A stretch of DNA of 64,000 nucleotides from Streptomyces sp. SAI-135 (GCF_029893805.1 NZ_JARXYP010000002.1:1116001-1180000); one strand, 5' to 3'; positions 47,199-56,092 are shown, counted from the first letter of the stretch. Program-made: numbers and translations. The notes: generated by a model from the letters alone, not told the origin.

Positions 47199-47650
47199 GG
47201 CTGTCTCCGCTTCAGGACGCGGCGGGCCGCCGTGGACGCCAGCCACACCGCGGTGAGGGCCGCGAGCAGGGTCGCGGCGAGATAGGCCAGGCCCGTGCCG
47301 GCCCGTCCGTGGTCCACGAGCTTCTGGATGTCGACGGCGTAGGTCGAGAAGGTGGTGAAGCCGCCCAGGACACCGGTGCCGAAGAAGGGGCGGACCAGGC
47401 GGTGGGCGGCCCACACGTCGGTGATGACGACCATGAACACCCCGATGACCGCGCAGCCGACGACGTTGGTCCAGAAGGTCGCCCAGGGGAATCCGCCGGG
47501 CGGGGTGGGCCAGTGGAGGGAGAGCGCGTACCGGGCCGTGGCGCCCACGGCGCCGCCGAGCGCGACCACCGCGACCACGGGTGCCTGGCCGCGCCACGGG
47601 GACGGACGTGCGGATCCGGCGGGGGCACGCACGCTCTGGGGGGCTGTCAT
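47195..47650 (-). CDS. fluC: Fluoride channel FluC/CrcB (copy 2)
   Basis: 151 aa from ATG 47650; the in-frame start at 47704 would add a basic leader without an RBS. Four TM helices; [33 protein letters not shown] and [16 protein letters not shown] carry the conserved Asn and the TTFSTY motif. First gene of the fluC-DUF190-fluC operon. Its N-terminal Pro/Ala-rich 30 residues are extra compared with copy 1. Confidence 0.94.
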   Translation of the reverse strand: MTAPQSVRAPAGSARPSPWRGQAPVVAVVALGGAVGATARYALSLHWPTPPGGFPWATFWTNVVGCAVIGVFMVVITDVWAAHRLVRPFFGTGVLGGFTTFSTYAVDIQKLVDHGRAGTGLAYLAATLLAALTAVWLASTAARRVLKRRQP

Positions 47651-47659
47651 GGTCCTGTC

Positions 47660-47712
47660 TCTCCTACTCGCCGGGGCCCGGTGCACGGGCGCGCTCCATC
47701 GCAAGTAGGGAC
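47660..47712 (-). promoter_or_regulatory. Leader of fluC operon with partial fluoride-riboswitch resemblance
   Basis: The minus strand reads TTGCGATGGAGCGCGCCCG about 40-60 nt before the ATG. Fluoride riboswitches begin GGCGAUGG-GUUCGCC and often control crcB. The conserved 3' element CUCCUAC is not found (the sequence there is GCGAGTAGGAG, which probably serves as the RBS), so this is only a partial match. Confidence 0.2.
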
Positions 47713-47815
47713 CGTTGGCGGCGCCTTCGCCGCGGTTCGGGTACGGCGGGCCCCACCGCCGTGCCGCGAGGGTGATCGCGACCGGGACCAGCGTAACGCC
47801 GGGGCGCGGCCGGGG

Positions 47816-48778
47816 TCACTTCGCGGCGGGCGGCTCGCACAGCGCGATGCCGCGCTCCCAGAGACTGCCGAGGACCAGGTGACCGGAGGCCTCGCAGACG
47901 CTGGTGACCATGCGGAAGCGGGACCCGCGACGGGCGAGGTGGTGGACGACCTCGCCGGTGTCGTCGACGGCGAGGACACCGATGCCGCCCGTGGGGCGGT
48001 AGGGGGCGTGCACGGCGACACGGGCGGCCGCTCGGCGGACGGGCGGGGCGGCGCGGTGCAGGAGGTCGAGCGGGGGGATGCGGGGGCCGGCCAGGGAGAT
48101 CCAGATCGGGCCGTCGGGTCCGCCGCGCCAGATGTTGTCGGGCATGCCGGGGAGGTTCTCGGCGTGGGGCTCGGCGCGTCCGGCCCGCGGTCCGTCCAGC
48201 CAGTAGCGGGTGAGCCGGCGGGCCCCGGTCTCGGCGACGACCAGGAAGGATTCGTCGGCGCTCGCGGCCAGTCCGTTGGCGAACCGGAGTCCCTCCAGGA
48301 GGACTTCGGGGGTGTCGTCGCCGGGCGCCAGGCGCAGCAGGCGGCCGGTGCCGGAGTGTTCGACGATGTCGCCGATCCAGTGGTCGAGGGGGTAACGGCG
48401 GCTGGAGACGGTGAAGTAGACGCTGCCGTCGGACAGGGCGACCACGTTGCTGGCGAACCGCAGCCGCTCCCCCGCCACTTCGTCGGCGATGACCCGCACG
48501 GTGCCGTCGGCGAGGTCGACGCCCAGCAGCCCGCGCTCCGCGTCGCACACCAACAGGGCTCCGTCGGGGAGGAGTTCCAGACCGAGTGGCCTGCCGCCGG
48601 TGTCGGCGAGCACCTCGACCCGGGCGGCGAGGGGTTCGGTCAGCCCGTCGATGCGCAGGATGCGGCCGTCCGCCACGCCGGTGAGAACACGGCCGCGGGA
48701 GTCGGCGACGACGTCCTCGGGGCCGTGACCGCCGATCGCGACGTAGTGGCGGGGTGTGAGTGCGGTGGGACGGTCCAT
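47816..48778 (-). CDS. SMP-30/gluconolactonase or strictosidine-synthase-like beta-propeller protein
   Basis: 320 aa. Six-bladed propeller pattern: GPEDVVADSRGRVLTGVADGRILRID, GRPLGLELLPDGALLVCDAERGLLGVD, FASNVVALSDGSVYFTVSSRRYPL, GLRFANGLAASADESFLVVAETGARRLTRYWL, ENLPGMPDNIWRGGPDGPIWISLAG. The NG and PDN elements are the divalent-metal ligands of lactonases in this fold. Cytoplasmic, lactone or ester hydrolase; substrate unknown. 28 bp downstream of an ArsR-type regulator gene. Confidence 0.9.
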   Translation of the reverse strand: MDRPTALTPRHYVAIGGHGPEDVVADSRGRVLTGVADGRILRIDGLTEPLAARVEVLADTGGRPLGLELLPDGALLVCDAERGLLGVDLADGTVRVIADEVAGERLRFASNVVALSDGSVYFTVSSRRYPLDHWIGDIVEHSGTGRLLRLAPGDDTPEVLLEGLRFANGLAASADESFLVVAETGARRLTRYWLDGPRAGRAEPHAENLPGMPDNIWRGGPDGPIWISLAGPRIPPLDLLHRAAPPVRRAAARVAVHAPYRPTGGIGVLAVDDTGEVVHHLARRGSRFRMVTSVCEASGHLVLGSLWERGIALCEPPAAK

Positions 48779-48806
48779 CGGGTGCCTGCCCTTCCGGTGC
48801 GGATCG

Positions 48807-49094
48807 CTACCAGCCCTTCTCGAACATGCGCGCCACCTCGGCGATGCGCATCTCGTCGCGACGGTAGTACGTGCGCCACCGGATCCTCCTGGTGCGCACC
48901 AGGCCGGTGTCCACGAGCAGGCCGAGGTGGGTCTGCGCGACCGAGCGGGACACACCGAGCTTGCTCGCGACCGCGCGGGCGGTGACTCCGTCCTCGGCCG
49001 GATCGCCGTGGCGTTGGGGCGGGAAGTGCGCGGCCGGGTCCTTCAGCCACTCCAGGATGTCCAGGCGCCTCTGGTTGGCCGGAGTCCTCAGCAT
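48807..49094 (-). CDS. ArsR-type winged-helix regulator
   Basis: 95 aa, ATG 49094 with GGAGGG 5 nt upstream. NQRRLDILEWLKDPAAHFPPQRHG, then HTH VTARAVASKLGVSRSVAQTHLGLLVDTGLVRTRRIRWRTYYRRDE. No metal-binding cysteines of the ArsR/SmtB type, so it senses something else. First gene of an operon with the SMP-30 protein, which it probably controls. Confidence 0.88.
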   Translation of the reverse strand: MLRTPANQRRLDILEWLKDPAAHFPPQRHGDPAEDGVTARAVASKLGVSRSVAQTHLGLLVDTGLVRTRRIRWRTYYRRDEMRIAEVARMFEKGW

Positions 49095-49261
49095 GTCGTC
49101 CCTCCGCCCCTCCTTCTGCGTCTGTCCACTGTCCCGCAGCCGACGACGCCCTGTCCCCGAGTCGCCGAGCTTGTCCGAGATCGTGCTCCTCGGTGGCGGC
49201 GCGCTGTTCGGCGACACGGCGGGCGGCAGGGCAAACGTGCGCAGCCCAGGAGGAGTTGGGG

Positions 49262-49300
49262 CCCCTCCGCCCGCGGCTCGTGGTCTCGCGGGCGGAGGGG
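49262..49300. terminator. Strong hairpin downstream of the GH42 gene
   Basis: CCCCTCCGCCCGCG (49262-49275) pairs perfectly with 49287-49300, 11-nt loop, 8 bp beyond the GH42 stop. Terminator of the beta-galactosidase gene, upstream of the ArsR-type gene. The 213-bp gap 49095-49307 shows no other gene. Confidence 0.75.
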
Positions 49301-49307
49301 AGTCGGT

Positions 49308-51329
49308 TCAGCCGTCGAGGCGTACGACCCGGACGGCACCCGCCGGGACGGCGAGGCGACCGGAGGCCCGTTCGCCGGTCAGCAGTTCGGTTCCCGCCGC
49401 GTCCAGGGGCACCTTGGCCTCCGACGCGCTGTGGTTGACCACGAAGACGTAGGAACCGGTCTCTCCGTTGCGCCGGACCACCTCGACATCGTGGGGCAGG
49501 TCGGCGCGCGCGGGGAGCCGTGCGTCCTCGGCGGCCCGGCCGAGCAGCGCGTCGAGGCCCTGGGCGGCCAGGCGTGTGGAGACGTACCAGGCGGTGCCCG
49601 CGCCGTGCCGGTGCCGGGTGACGGCCGGGTGACCGGCGGTCAGTCCGTCGGCGTACGTCCACACGGTCTCGGCACCGCGCGGCACCACGAACTCGGTCCA
49701 CACGTCACCGGTGAGCTCGGAGCCGTCAGGGCCGGTGACACGGACCGACTGCTCGGCCAGCAGGGGCGAGAACTCCTCGACGGTCAGGCCCAGGACGTCC
49801 CTGAGCGCGCCCGGGTACGGGCCCGGGTGGACGGCGTCGTGCTCGTCGACGATGCCGGAGAAGTACGAGACCACGAGGGTGCCGCCGTTCTCGACGTACT
49901 CCCTGAGGTTGGTCCCGGCGGCCTCCGTCATCAGGTACAGGGCGGGGACGACGACAAGGGGATAAGCCGACAAGTCGGCTTCCGGGTGCGCGAAGTCGAC
50001 CGTGAGGTGGCGGTCGTAGAGGGCCTCGTAGAAGGCGTCGGCACGCTCGCGCGCGTCGTGGTCCGCACTGGGGCGCCAGTCGAGGTTCTGCGCCCACCAG
50101 GAGTGCCAGTCCCACAGGAGCGCCACGTCCGCCTGGGTGCGGGTGCCGCGGATCGTGCGCAACGAGTCGAGGCAGGCGCCCAGTTCGACGACCTCCCGCC
50201 ACACGCGCGTGTCGGTGCCGGCGTGCGGGACCATCGCCGAGTGGAACTTCTCGGCGCCGCGCCGGGACTGGCGCCACTGGAAGAACATGGCGCCCTCGGA
50301 GCCGCGGGCCACGTGCGCGAGGGAGTTGCGGGCCATCTGGCCGGGGGCCTTGGCGGGGTTGCGGGGCTGCCAGTTGACGCCGGAGGTGGAGTGCTCCAGC
50401 AGGATCCAGGGGGCGCCGCCCGCGACCGAGCGGGTGAGGTCGGCGGCCATCGCGAGGTTGACGTGGGTGCGGCGGCCGTCGGTGATGAGGTAGTGGTCGT
50501 TGGTCACGATGTCGACCTCGCGGCCCCAGGCCCAGTAGTCGACCGAATCGCACTGGCTGAGCGCGGTCATGAAGTTGGTGGTGACCGGGACGCCCGGGGA
50601 GAGCCGGTGCAGGATGTCCCGTTCGGCCACGAAGTTCTCGCGCATGGTGGCGTCGGCGAACCGCTTGTAGTCCAGCGCCTGGCCGGGGTTGCCGACGGTG
50701 GCCGCGGTGCGCGGCGGGTCGATCTGCGCGAGGCTCGTGTAGTGCTGGCCCCAGAAGGCGGTCCCCCAGGCCTGGTTGACGCCGTCGACCCCGCCGTACG
50801 TCGTCTGGAGCCAGCGGCGGAAGTGGGCGGCGCAGGAGTCGCAGTAGCAGGCGGAGACGGGGACGCCGTACTCGTTGTGCACGTGCCACATCGCGAGGGC
50901 CGGGTGGTCGGCGTAGCGCTCGGCGAGCCGGGTGGTGATGTTCGCGGCGGCCGCGCGGTAGGCGCTGTTGCTGTGGCAGATGGCGCCGCGGGAGCCGAAC
51001 GCGAGCCGGGTGCCGTCGGCCGTCAGCGGCAGTGCGTCGGGGTGGGCGCGGTAGAACCAGGCGGGCGGGACCACCGTGGGCGTGCCGAGGTCGACGCGGA
51101 TGCCGTTCTCGTGCAGCAGGGCCAGGATCCGGTCCAGCCAGCCGAAGTCGTGCACACCTGGTTCCGGCTCCAGGAGCGCCCAGGAGAAGATCCCGACGCT
51201 GACCATGGTGACCCCGGCCTCGCGCATCAGCCGGACGTCCTCGTCCCAGACGCTCTCGGGCCACTGCTCCGGGTTGTAGTCCCCGCCGAAGGCGAGCCTG
51301 GTGAGGCCCCTGGGGGTGGTCTCCGGCAT
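49308..51329 (-). CDS. GH42 beta-galactosidase
   Basis: 673 aa, typical size. Catalytic (beta/alpha)8 barrel from FGGDYNPEQWPESVWDEDVRLMREAGVTMVSVGIFSWALLEP; acid/base Glu in MWHVHNEYGVPVSACYCDSCAAHFRRW, which also holds the zinc-site cysteines; nucleophile Glu in WILLEHSTSGVNWQPRN. The trimerisation and C-terminal domains follow. No signal peptide: it hydrolyses galactosides taken up into the cell. ATG 51329 with GGGAGAG RBS. Divergent from a LacI regulator with a clear operator between them. Confidence 0.96.
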   Translation of the reverse strand: MPETTPRGLTRLAFGGDYNPEQWPESVWDEDVRLMREAGVTMVSVGIFSWALLEPEPGVHDFGWLDRILALLHENGIRVDLGTPTVVPPAWFYRAHPDALPLTADGTRLAFGSRGAICHSNSAYRAAAANITTRLAERYADHPALAMWHVHNEYGVPVSACYCDSCAAHFRRWLQTTYGGVDGVNQAWGTAFWGQHYTSLAQIDPPRTAATVGNPGQALDYKRFADATMRENFVAERDILHRLSPGVPVTTNFMTALSQCDSVDYWAWGREVDIVTNDHYLITDGRRTHVNLAMAADLTRSVAGGAPWILLEHSTSGVNWQPRNPAKAPGQMARNSLAHVARGSEGAMFFQWRQSRRGAEKFHSAMVPHAGTDTRVWREVVELGACLDSLRTIRGTRTQADVALLWDWHSWWAQNLDWRPSADHDARERADAFYEALYDRHLTVDFAHPEADLSAYPLVVVPALYLMTEAAGTNLREYVENGGTLVVSYFSGIVDEHDAVHPGPYPGALRDVLGLTVEEFSPLLAEQSVRVTGPDGSELTGDVWTEFVVPRGAETVWTYADGLTAGHPAVTRHRHGAGTAWYVSTRLAAQGLDALLGRAAEDARLPARADLPHDVEVVRRNGETGSYVFVVNHSASEAKVPLDAAGTELLTGERASGRLAVPAGAVRVVRLDG

Positions 51330-51419
51330 GGGTCTCTCCCGTTTCGAAAGGTTGGGAACGTGCACACACAGTTCCAGAAGTACGCGGCCCAAGATAACCG
51401 CACACCAGGGAGCGTTGCC

Positions 51420-51439
51420 AAGTGTCTGACATGACACTT
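51420..51439. promoter_or_regulatory. 20-bp palindrome between GH42 and LacI genes
   Basis: AAGTGTCTGACATGACACTT: 7-bp perfect arms around TGACAT, 91 bp before the GH42 start and 95 bp before the lacI start. A second small palindrome, TTTCGAAA, lies at 51341-51348 near the GH42 RBS. The long one is the best candidate for the LacI operator. Confidence 0.6.
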
Positions 51440-51533
51440 TCCTGTGCACGATCCCAGCCCATCGGCACCCCTGGGGTGCCGTCCCGCCGTACGGGCACCC
51501 TCTCCCGCCCCCCAGGGCCTTAGAGTCTTGACC

Positions 51534-52559
51534 ATGAACAATGCGGGGGGCAGGCGCAAACCGCCGACGATCCACGACGTGGCCCGCGAGGCCGGGGTCT
51601 CGCGGGGCACCGTCTCGCGCGTGCTCAACGGCGGACACTACGTCAGCCCGCCCGCCCTGGAGGCGGTCAACGCCGCCATCCGCAAGACGGGGTACGTCGT
51701 CAACCGGCACGCCCGCTCACTGATCACCGGTCGCTCCGACTCGGTCGGCTTCCTGCTCACGGAGCCCCAGGAGCGGTTCTTCGAGGACCCCAACTTCAAC
51801 GTGCTGCTGCGCGGCTGCACCCAGGCACTGGCCGCGCACGACATCCCGCTGCTGCTGATGCTGGCGGGGACCGAGGACGAGCGGCGCCGCATCAAGCGGT
51901 TCATCACCGCGGGCCACCTCGACGGCGTCCTGCTCGTGACCAGCCACTCCGCCGACCCGGTGGCCGAGGAACTGCACAAGGCGGGTGTGCCCGTCGTCCA
52001 GTGCGGCAAGCCCATGAGGTCCGGCTCGAAGGTGAGCTACGTGGCCGCGGACGACCGCGACGGCGCCCGTGACATGGTGCGCCATCTGCTGTCGCTGGGG
52101 CGGCGCCGGATCGGCATCGTGACCGGCCCGCTGGACTCGCCCGGCGGTGTCGACCGGCTCGCCGGCTACAAGGAGGTCCTGACGGAGGCCGGTGTCGAGA
52201 TCGACGAGCGGCTCGTCGTCTCCGGCGACTACAGCCGGGCCGCCGGGGAGGCGGGCACCGACCGGCTGCTGGCCCAGGCCCCGGACCTGGACGCCGTGTT
52301 CGTCGCCTCCGACCTCATGGCCCTCGGCGCCCTGACCGCGCTGCGCCGGGCAGGCCGCCGGGTCCCCGAGGACGTGGCCGTGGGCGGCTTCGACGACTCC
52401 ATCGCGGCGACGGAGGCCACCCCGCCCCTCACCACGATCCGCCAGCCCTACGACCGCATCAGCGCCGAGATGGTGCGCCTGCTGCTGGCCCAGCTGGGCG
52501 GCGAGGACCCGGCGGCGGTGATCCTGCCGACGGAACTGGTGCGCCGGGAATCGACCTGA
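51534..52559 (+). CDS. LacI-family transcriptional regulator
   Basis: 341 aa. HTH and hinge PTIHDVAREAGVSRGTVSRVLNGGHYVSPPALEAVNAAIRKTGYVVNRHARSL, then a periplasmic-binding-like sugar domain (SDSVGFLLTEPQERFFEDPNFNVLLRG ... VAVGGFDDSIAATEATPPLTTIRQP). ATG 51534 has no RBS; a TAGAGT -10-like hexamer (51521-51526) lies so close that a leaderless mRNA is likely. Divergent from the GH42 gene, which it should repress until a galactoside is present. Confidence 0.95.
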   Translation: MNNAGGRRKPPTIHDVAREAGVSRGTVSRVLNGGHYVSPPALEAVNAAIRKTGYVVNRHARSLITGRSDSVGFLLTEPQERFFEDPNFNVLLRGCTQALAAHDIPLLLMLAGTEDERRRIKRFITAGHLDGVLLVTSHSADPVAEELHKAGVPVVQCGKPMRSGSKVSYVAADDRDGARDMVRHLLSLGRRRIGIVTGPLDSPGGVDRLAGYKEVLTEAGVEIDERLVVSGDYSRAAGEAGTDRLLAQAPDLDAVFVASDLMALGALTALRRAGRRVPEDVAVGGFDDSIAATEATPPLTTIRQPYDRISAEMVRLLLAQLGGEDPAAVILPTELVRREST

Positions 52560-53135
52560 GGCACGGTGCCCGGTGATCCGGTTGACGGCGAAGGGTGCGC
52601 GGTTCCGAGGCGGTGTTCTCGCCGAGGGAGCTGGTGCAGCGGGGGCGGTGCTGGGCCGGATGTGCAGGCCAGGCCGACGGCCCGCACCAGGCGGACCCGG
52701 CTCACCGTCGGTGCGCCCGCGCCGACCGGCGCCTTGTTCCGCAGCAGAACGCGGACGGTTCCGCCACAGGCGGTGGCACGCGAAGCCGCTGTCGGCGGCG
52801 ACCCCGCCGACACCGCTCTGCGGCGCGAGTCGGCCCGAGCCGGGGTCCAGGCCGGGCCGGTCGCAGGCACCACCGCCTCGCCGGAAGGCGGTTCGTAGGC
52901 GCTGATCAGTGTGTCGACAGGCGGCGGGGCGCAGCGGGCGAGGGCACCGCGCCGACCCGCCCGTCAGGCCCGGAACACGCCGCTCGGCACCCCGGACAGT
53001 ATGACCTCCCCGCACCCCGCTGCCGTTGGGGCGACCGAGCGACCGGTCAGGATCGGAGAAGCGTCCCTCCCCTCCCCCGGCCTAGCGTGAAACCACCGAC
53101 ACGGACCGTCGGGGACGCCACACGGAGGAGCAACC
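52560..53135. other. 576-bp region without a recognised gene
   Basis: All open frames here are Arg/Pro/Ala-rich and share no pattern with known proteins on either strand. I looked for transposase remnants because of the position between unrelated genes but found no DDE motif or terminal repeat. The RBS of the VOC gene (GGAGGAGCAACC) closes the region. Confidence 0.5.
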
Positions 53136-53486
53136 ATGACTGCCGGACTCAAGACGATCATCTACCCCGTCAAGGACCTGGCCGCCGCGAAGGCCCTGTT
53201 CGGCGCGCTGCTGGGGGTGGAGCCGTATGCGGACGAACCGTATTACGTCGGTTTCAAGGACGCGGGGCAGGACGTCGGCCTCGACCCGAACGGACACGCC
53301 AGGGGCATGACCGGCCCGGTGCCCTACTGGCACGTCGAGGACATCCGCGCCACGCTCGCCGCTCTGGTGGCGGCCGGCGCGGAGACGCTCCAGGACGTCC
53401 AGGACGTCGGCGGCGGCAAGCTGATCGCCTTCGTCAAGGACGCGGACGGCAACCTGGTGGGGATCACCCAGGACCCGCAGGCCTGA
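53136..53486 (+). CDS. VOC-superfamily (glyoxalase-like) protein
   Basis: 116 aa. A pair of beta-alpha-beta-beta-beta units: LKTIIYPVKDLAAAKALFGALLGVEPYADEPYYVGFKDAGQDVGL and GPVPYWHVEDIRATLAALVAAGAETLQDVQDVGGGKLIAFVKDADGNLVGITQDP. The C-terminal DADGNLVG is the usual VOC end. His in YWHVED and the acids are possible metal ligands. Substrate unknown. 67 bp upstream of a MarR gene in the same direction. Confidence 0.92.
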   Translation: MTAGLKTIIYPVKDLAAAKALFGALLGVEPYADEPYYVGFKDAGQDVGLDPNGHARGMTGPVPYWHVEDIRATLAALVAAGAETLQDVQDVGGGKLIAFVKDADGNLVGITQDPQA

Positions 53487-53509
53487 ACCATGTCCTTGCA
53501 CGCGCACTA

Positions 53510-53523
53510 GTTGCGCAGGCAAC
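53510..53523. promoter_or_regulatory. MarR-type operator
   Basis: GTTGC-GCAG-GCAAC, inside AGTTGCGCAGGCAACAACT, 30 bp before the MarR start. Fits the pseudo-palindromes bound by MarR dimers; likely autoregulatory. Confidence 0.5.
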
Positions 53524-53553
53524 AACTGGTCGGAACGGTGTTACCGTGCATGT

Positions 53554-53943
53554 ATGGCGGTGAACACGGTCGGAACCGGCCTCGAGGAGCGGTGGCGGGA
53601 CATCCTGTCGGTGCACGCGCGCACGATGTGCGAGATCGACCGCGTGCTGCACCCGCACGGGCTGGGCGCGAGCGATTTCGAGGTGCTCGACATCCTCGCC
53701 ACCGAGTCGCCCCGGGAGGGCGACCAGTGCCGGGTGCAGAACCTCGTCGGCCGGGTGCATCTCAGTCAGAGCGCGCTGTCCCGCCTGATCGGCCGTCTGG
53801 AGAAGGACGGTCTGGTGGAGCGGTCCGTGTGCGTGGAGGACCGGCGGGGCGTGTGGGTCTCCCTCACCCGCAAGGGCCGTGACCTGCACTCCGAAGTACT
53901 GCCGCTCCAGCGCGAGGTGCTGGCCAAGATGCTCGACGGCTAG
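53554..53943 (+). CDS. MarR-family transcriptional regulator
   Basis: 129 aa. LEERWRDILSVHARTMCEIDRVLHPHGLGASDFEVLDILAT, HTH RVQNLVGRVHLSQSALSRLIGRLEKDGLVERSVCVEDRRGVWVSLTRKG. Wing motif EDRRG typical. Two cysteines (MCEID, DQCRV) and one in the wing (SVCVED) could make it thiol-sensitive, which is inference. Start ATG 53554; RBS weak. Confidence 0.92.
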   Translation: MAVNTVGTGLEERWRDILSVHARTMCEIDRVLHPHGLGASDFEVLDILATESPREGDQCRVQNLVGRVHLSQSALSRLIGRLEKDGLVERSVCVEDRRGVWVSLTRKGRDLHSEVLPLQREVLAKMLDG

Positions 53944-54082
53944 GCGGGCTTGCTCCACCGGGGTCTCGATTCAGGGCCCTCGCACACCTTTCGCCACGGC
54001 GGGACCCTGTTCGCAACGTCCTCCGGCCGTCCGCGGGTCATGCTGGACAGCAGACGCCGAACGGGGAAGGGGCTGACACGCG

Positions 54083-55069
54083 TTGGCCGTGGAGGAGGAG
54101 CGGGCCGCCGAGTTCCACAGCTACACGACCGGCTCGCTGGAGGAGGCGCACGACGCGATCGCGGCCCACTACTACGACCTGCGTCTCGACGTCACGGGCC
54201 CGGCAACGGACTTCGCGACCAGGCTCAGCGTGGTCGACCTCGGCGCGCTCGTCGTGGGCGACATCCGCTTCGGCACCGAGATGCGGATGAGCTTCGGCGA
54301 ACCGGGCGTGTACCACGTCGCGGTGCCCTTCGGCGGCTGCTTCAGTGTCCAGCAGGGGCGCGGGGACGTGGAGTTCGCGACCGAACGGCGGGCGGTGGTC
54401 TTCGATCCGGCACGGGGCATCCACATCGACACCTGGTCCGCCGACTGCCAGGCACTCACCGTGAAGGTCGACAAGGCGGCCCTGCTCCGGCAGTTGGAGG
54501 TGCTGCTGGGCCGGTCCGTGCGGCGCCCGCCGCGCTTCGAGCCGTACATGGACGTCTCGCGGGGGCCGGGCCTGAGCTGGATGCGTCTCGCGATGTGGAA
54601 CCTGCTGGAGCGGGACGTCCCGCTCGGACTGCTGGGCCATCCGATGATCCGGGGACGTCTCGAACAGACGCTCCTGGAGGGGATGCTGCTGGCCACCGAC
54701 CACACCTTCCGCACCGCGCTGGACGCCCCTCCCCCGCCCATGCGCCCGGCGTCGGTGAAGCGGGTCATGGACGCCGTGCAGGAACTCCCCGCCGAGCCCT
54801 ACGACGCGAACCGGCTCGCCGCCATCGCCCAGGTCAGCCTGCGCACCCTCCAGGAGGCCTTCCGCAGGCATGTCGGCATGTCCCCCATGGCGTACGTCCA
54901 GGAGGTCCGCCTCCAGCGTGTCCACCGGCAGTTGCGGGCGGCGGCGCCGGGATCGACGACCGTGACGGACGTGGCGCACGCGTGGGGGTTCGTTCATCTG
55001 GGCCGGTTCGCACGGCGGTACCGGGAGCGCTACGGGGAGTCGCCCTCGCAGACCCTGCGCGCCGTGTGA
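54083..55069 (+). CDS. AraC-family transcriptional regulator
   Basis: 328 aa. N-terminal AraC-binding-like cupin domain (about 40-160; VAVPFGGCFSVQQGRGDVEFATERRAVVFDPARGIHIDTW) and C-terminal double HTH (about 225-325; YDANRLAAIAQVSLRTLQEAFRRHVGMSPMAYVQEVRLQRVHRQL ... VTDVAHAWGFVHLGRFARRYRERYGESPSQTLR). Start TTG 54083 or GTG 54089, both after AAGGGG. Target unknown; no obvious metabolic neighbour. Confidence 0.92.
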   Translation: MAVEEERAAEFHSYTTGSLEEAHDAIAAHYYDLRLDVTGPATDFATRLSVVDLGALVVGDIRFGTEMRMSFGEPGVYHVAVPFGGCFSVQQGRGDVEFATERRAVVFDPARGIHIDTWSADCQALTVKVDKAALLRQLEVLLGRSVRRPPRFEPYMDVSRGPGLSWMRLAMWNLLERDVPLGLLGHPMIRGRLEQTLLEGMLLATDHTFRTALDAPPPPMRPASVKRVMDAVQELPAEPYDANRLAAIAQVSLRTLQEAFRRHVGMSPMAYVQEVRLQRVHRQLRAAAPGSTTVTDVAHAWGFVHLGRFARRYRERYGESPSQTLRAV

Positions 55070-55181
55070 GCCGTCGCGCCCGCCGATCCGCCGCGTTTTG
55101 CGGACATGCGCCACGCATTCCGGAGCGACGGTCTGCCGGATCGGACCTATGGTCGGGGCACGGCGATCGCACGGTACGCCG

Positions 55182-55295
55182 GGGATGAGCAGGGTCGGCG
55201 CCGCTCATCCCTGGTCTCGCGTGCAGGACCCCGGGTGCGACAGCGGGAGCAGGTCGTGCCCCTTCGCGGGCCCGGCTGCTCCCCCTCCGTCGCAC
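55182..55295. terminator. Two hairpins between convergent araC and sseB genes
   Basis: First: GGGATGAGC (55182-55190) and GCTCATCCC (55203-55211), 12-nt loop. Second: GTGCGAC plus GGGAGCAG (55235-55252) pairing with CTGCTCCC plus GTCGCAC (55276-55295). Both could terminate transcription in either direction. No gene in the 264-bp gap. Confidence 0.6.
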
Positions 55296-55333
55296 GTGGT
55301 GGCCGGGCCCCACCGTGTGAGGCCGGCCCGGGC

Positions 55334-55729
55334 TCAGCCCTGCGGCCGCGCCAGCAGCGTGCGCACACCCTCGGAGGTGAGCGTCAGCGGGTGCGTGGAG
55401 CTGGCGTCGATCGACAGCGAGAGGTCGCCGTCCGGCCACTGTGCGGCGAGCGCGCCCAGCGGCACCAGACGGTAGCGGGAGACGAACGGAAGCAGTTCGG
55501 CCATCTCCGTCTCGGAGGTGAACACGGGCACCACGGGAGCGCCGTCCTGCTGCTCCAGCACCGGCAGCGCCACGGTCGTGTCCTCGTCCGCGGCGTCGTC
55601 GGGCACCGGAATGAGCACGTCACTGGTCGCGAGCGTGTCCAGCGCCGTCGCGTCCTCGGTGTTCTGCGTCAGCGCGTCCAGCGCCCGCTGAGCCGGTGTG
55701 GCGTTGTGGTCGTTTGCGGGTGTCTCCAT
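55334..55729 (-). CDS. SseB-domain protein
   Basis: 131 aa, ATG 55729 with AGGGGA RBS. TPAQRALDALTQNTEDATALDTLATSDVLIPVPDDAADEDTTVALPVLEQQDGAPVVPVFTSETEMAELLPFVSRYRLVPLGALAAQWPDGDLSLSID follows the SseB N-terminal domain (LPVxxxDGxxxVPVFTSxxEL). In actinobacteria these are small proteins of unknown function, unrelated in role to the virulence chaperone. The C-terminal part seems short. Confidence 0.85.
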   Translation of the reverse strand: METPANDHNATPAQRALDALTQNTEDATALDTLATSDVLIPVPDDAADEDTTVALPVLEQQDGAPVVPVFTSETEMAELLPFVSRYRLVPLGALAAQWPDGDLSLSIDASSTHPLTLTSEGVRTLLARPQG

Positions 55730-56092
55730 GGCAGATCCCCTGGTAGCGGCGGTCGTGCGGCCCGCCCGCGGGCATGATCGCCCGGAGCGCGGTCCTGCTC
55801 GCGTACCCGAGCGTGCCGAGAGCATGCGTTCGGGACGGCAGGGAATCAGCCCGATGTGCTCCGCGGGCAGCAGCCCGATGTGCTCCGCGGGCAGACCGAG
55901 GGCGTGGCGTCCGACCCGGCCCATGAGCGACCGGGTGGCGCCTGTGCACGTGCACGTCGGCAGGCGTGCGATCGGGCTCCGGGAGCCCGCCTGCGGTCGG
56001 GTGGAGTACTGGGGCGTCCTTCCACGCTGCGTGCCCGGCGAGGCGACATGGCCGGTCCCCGCCCGTCACCGACCGGATACCGCCAAGTCCCT
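55730..56092. other. 363-bp gap with a 24-bp tandem duplication
   Basis: 55847-55870 is repeated exactly at 55871-55894 (unit starts CAGCCCGATGTGCTCCG); the period of 24 keeps frame and on the minus strand would encode LPAEHIGL twice. No gene recognised in this gap; the frames are Arg/Pro-rich. Confidence 0.6.

Noticed and set aside
52560-53135. Insertion-sequence remnant.
   Set aside because: No terminal inverted repeats, target duplication or transposase motif could be found on either strand.
53950-55188. A 412-codon plus-strand frame overlapping the araC gene.
   Set aside because: Out-of-frame shadow of the AraC-family gene, with low-complexity Arg/Gly/Ala composition.
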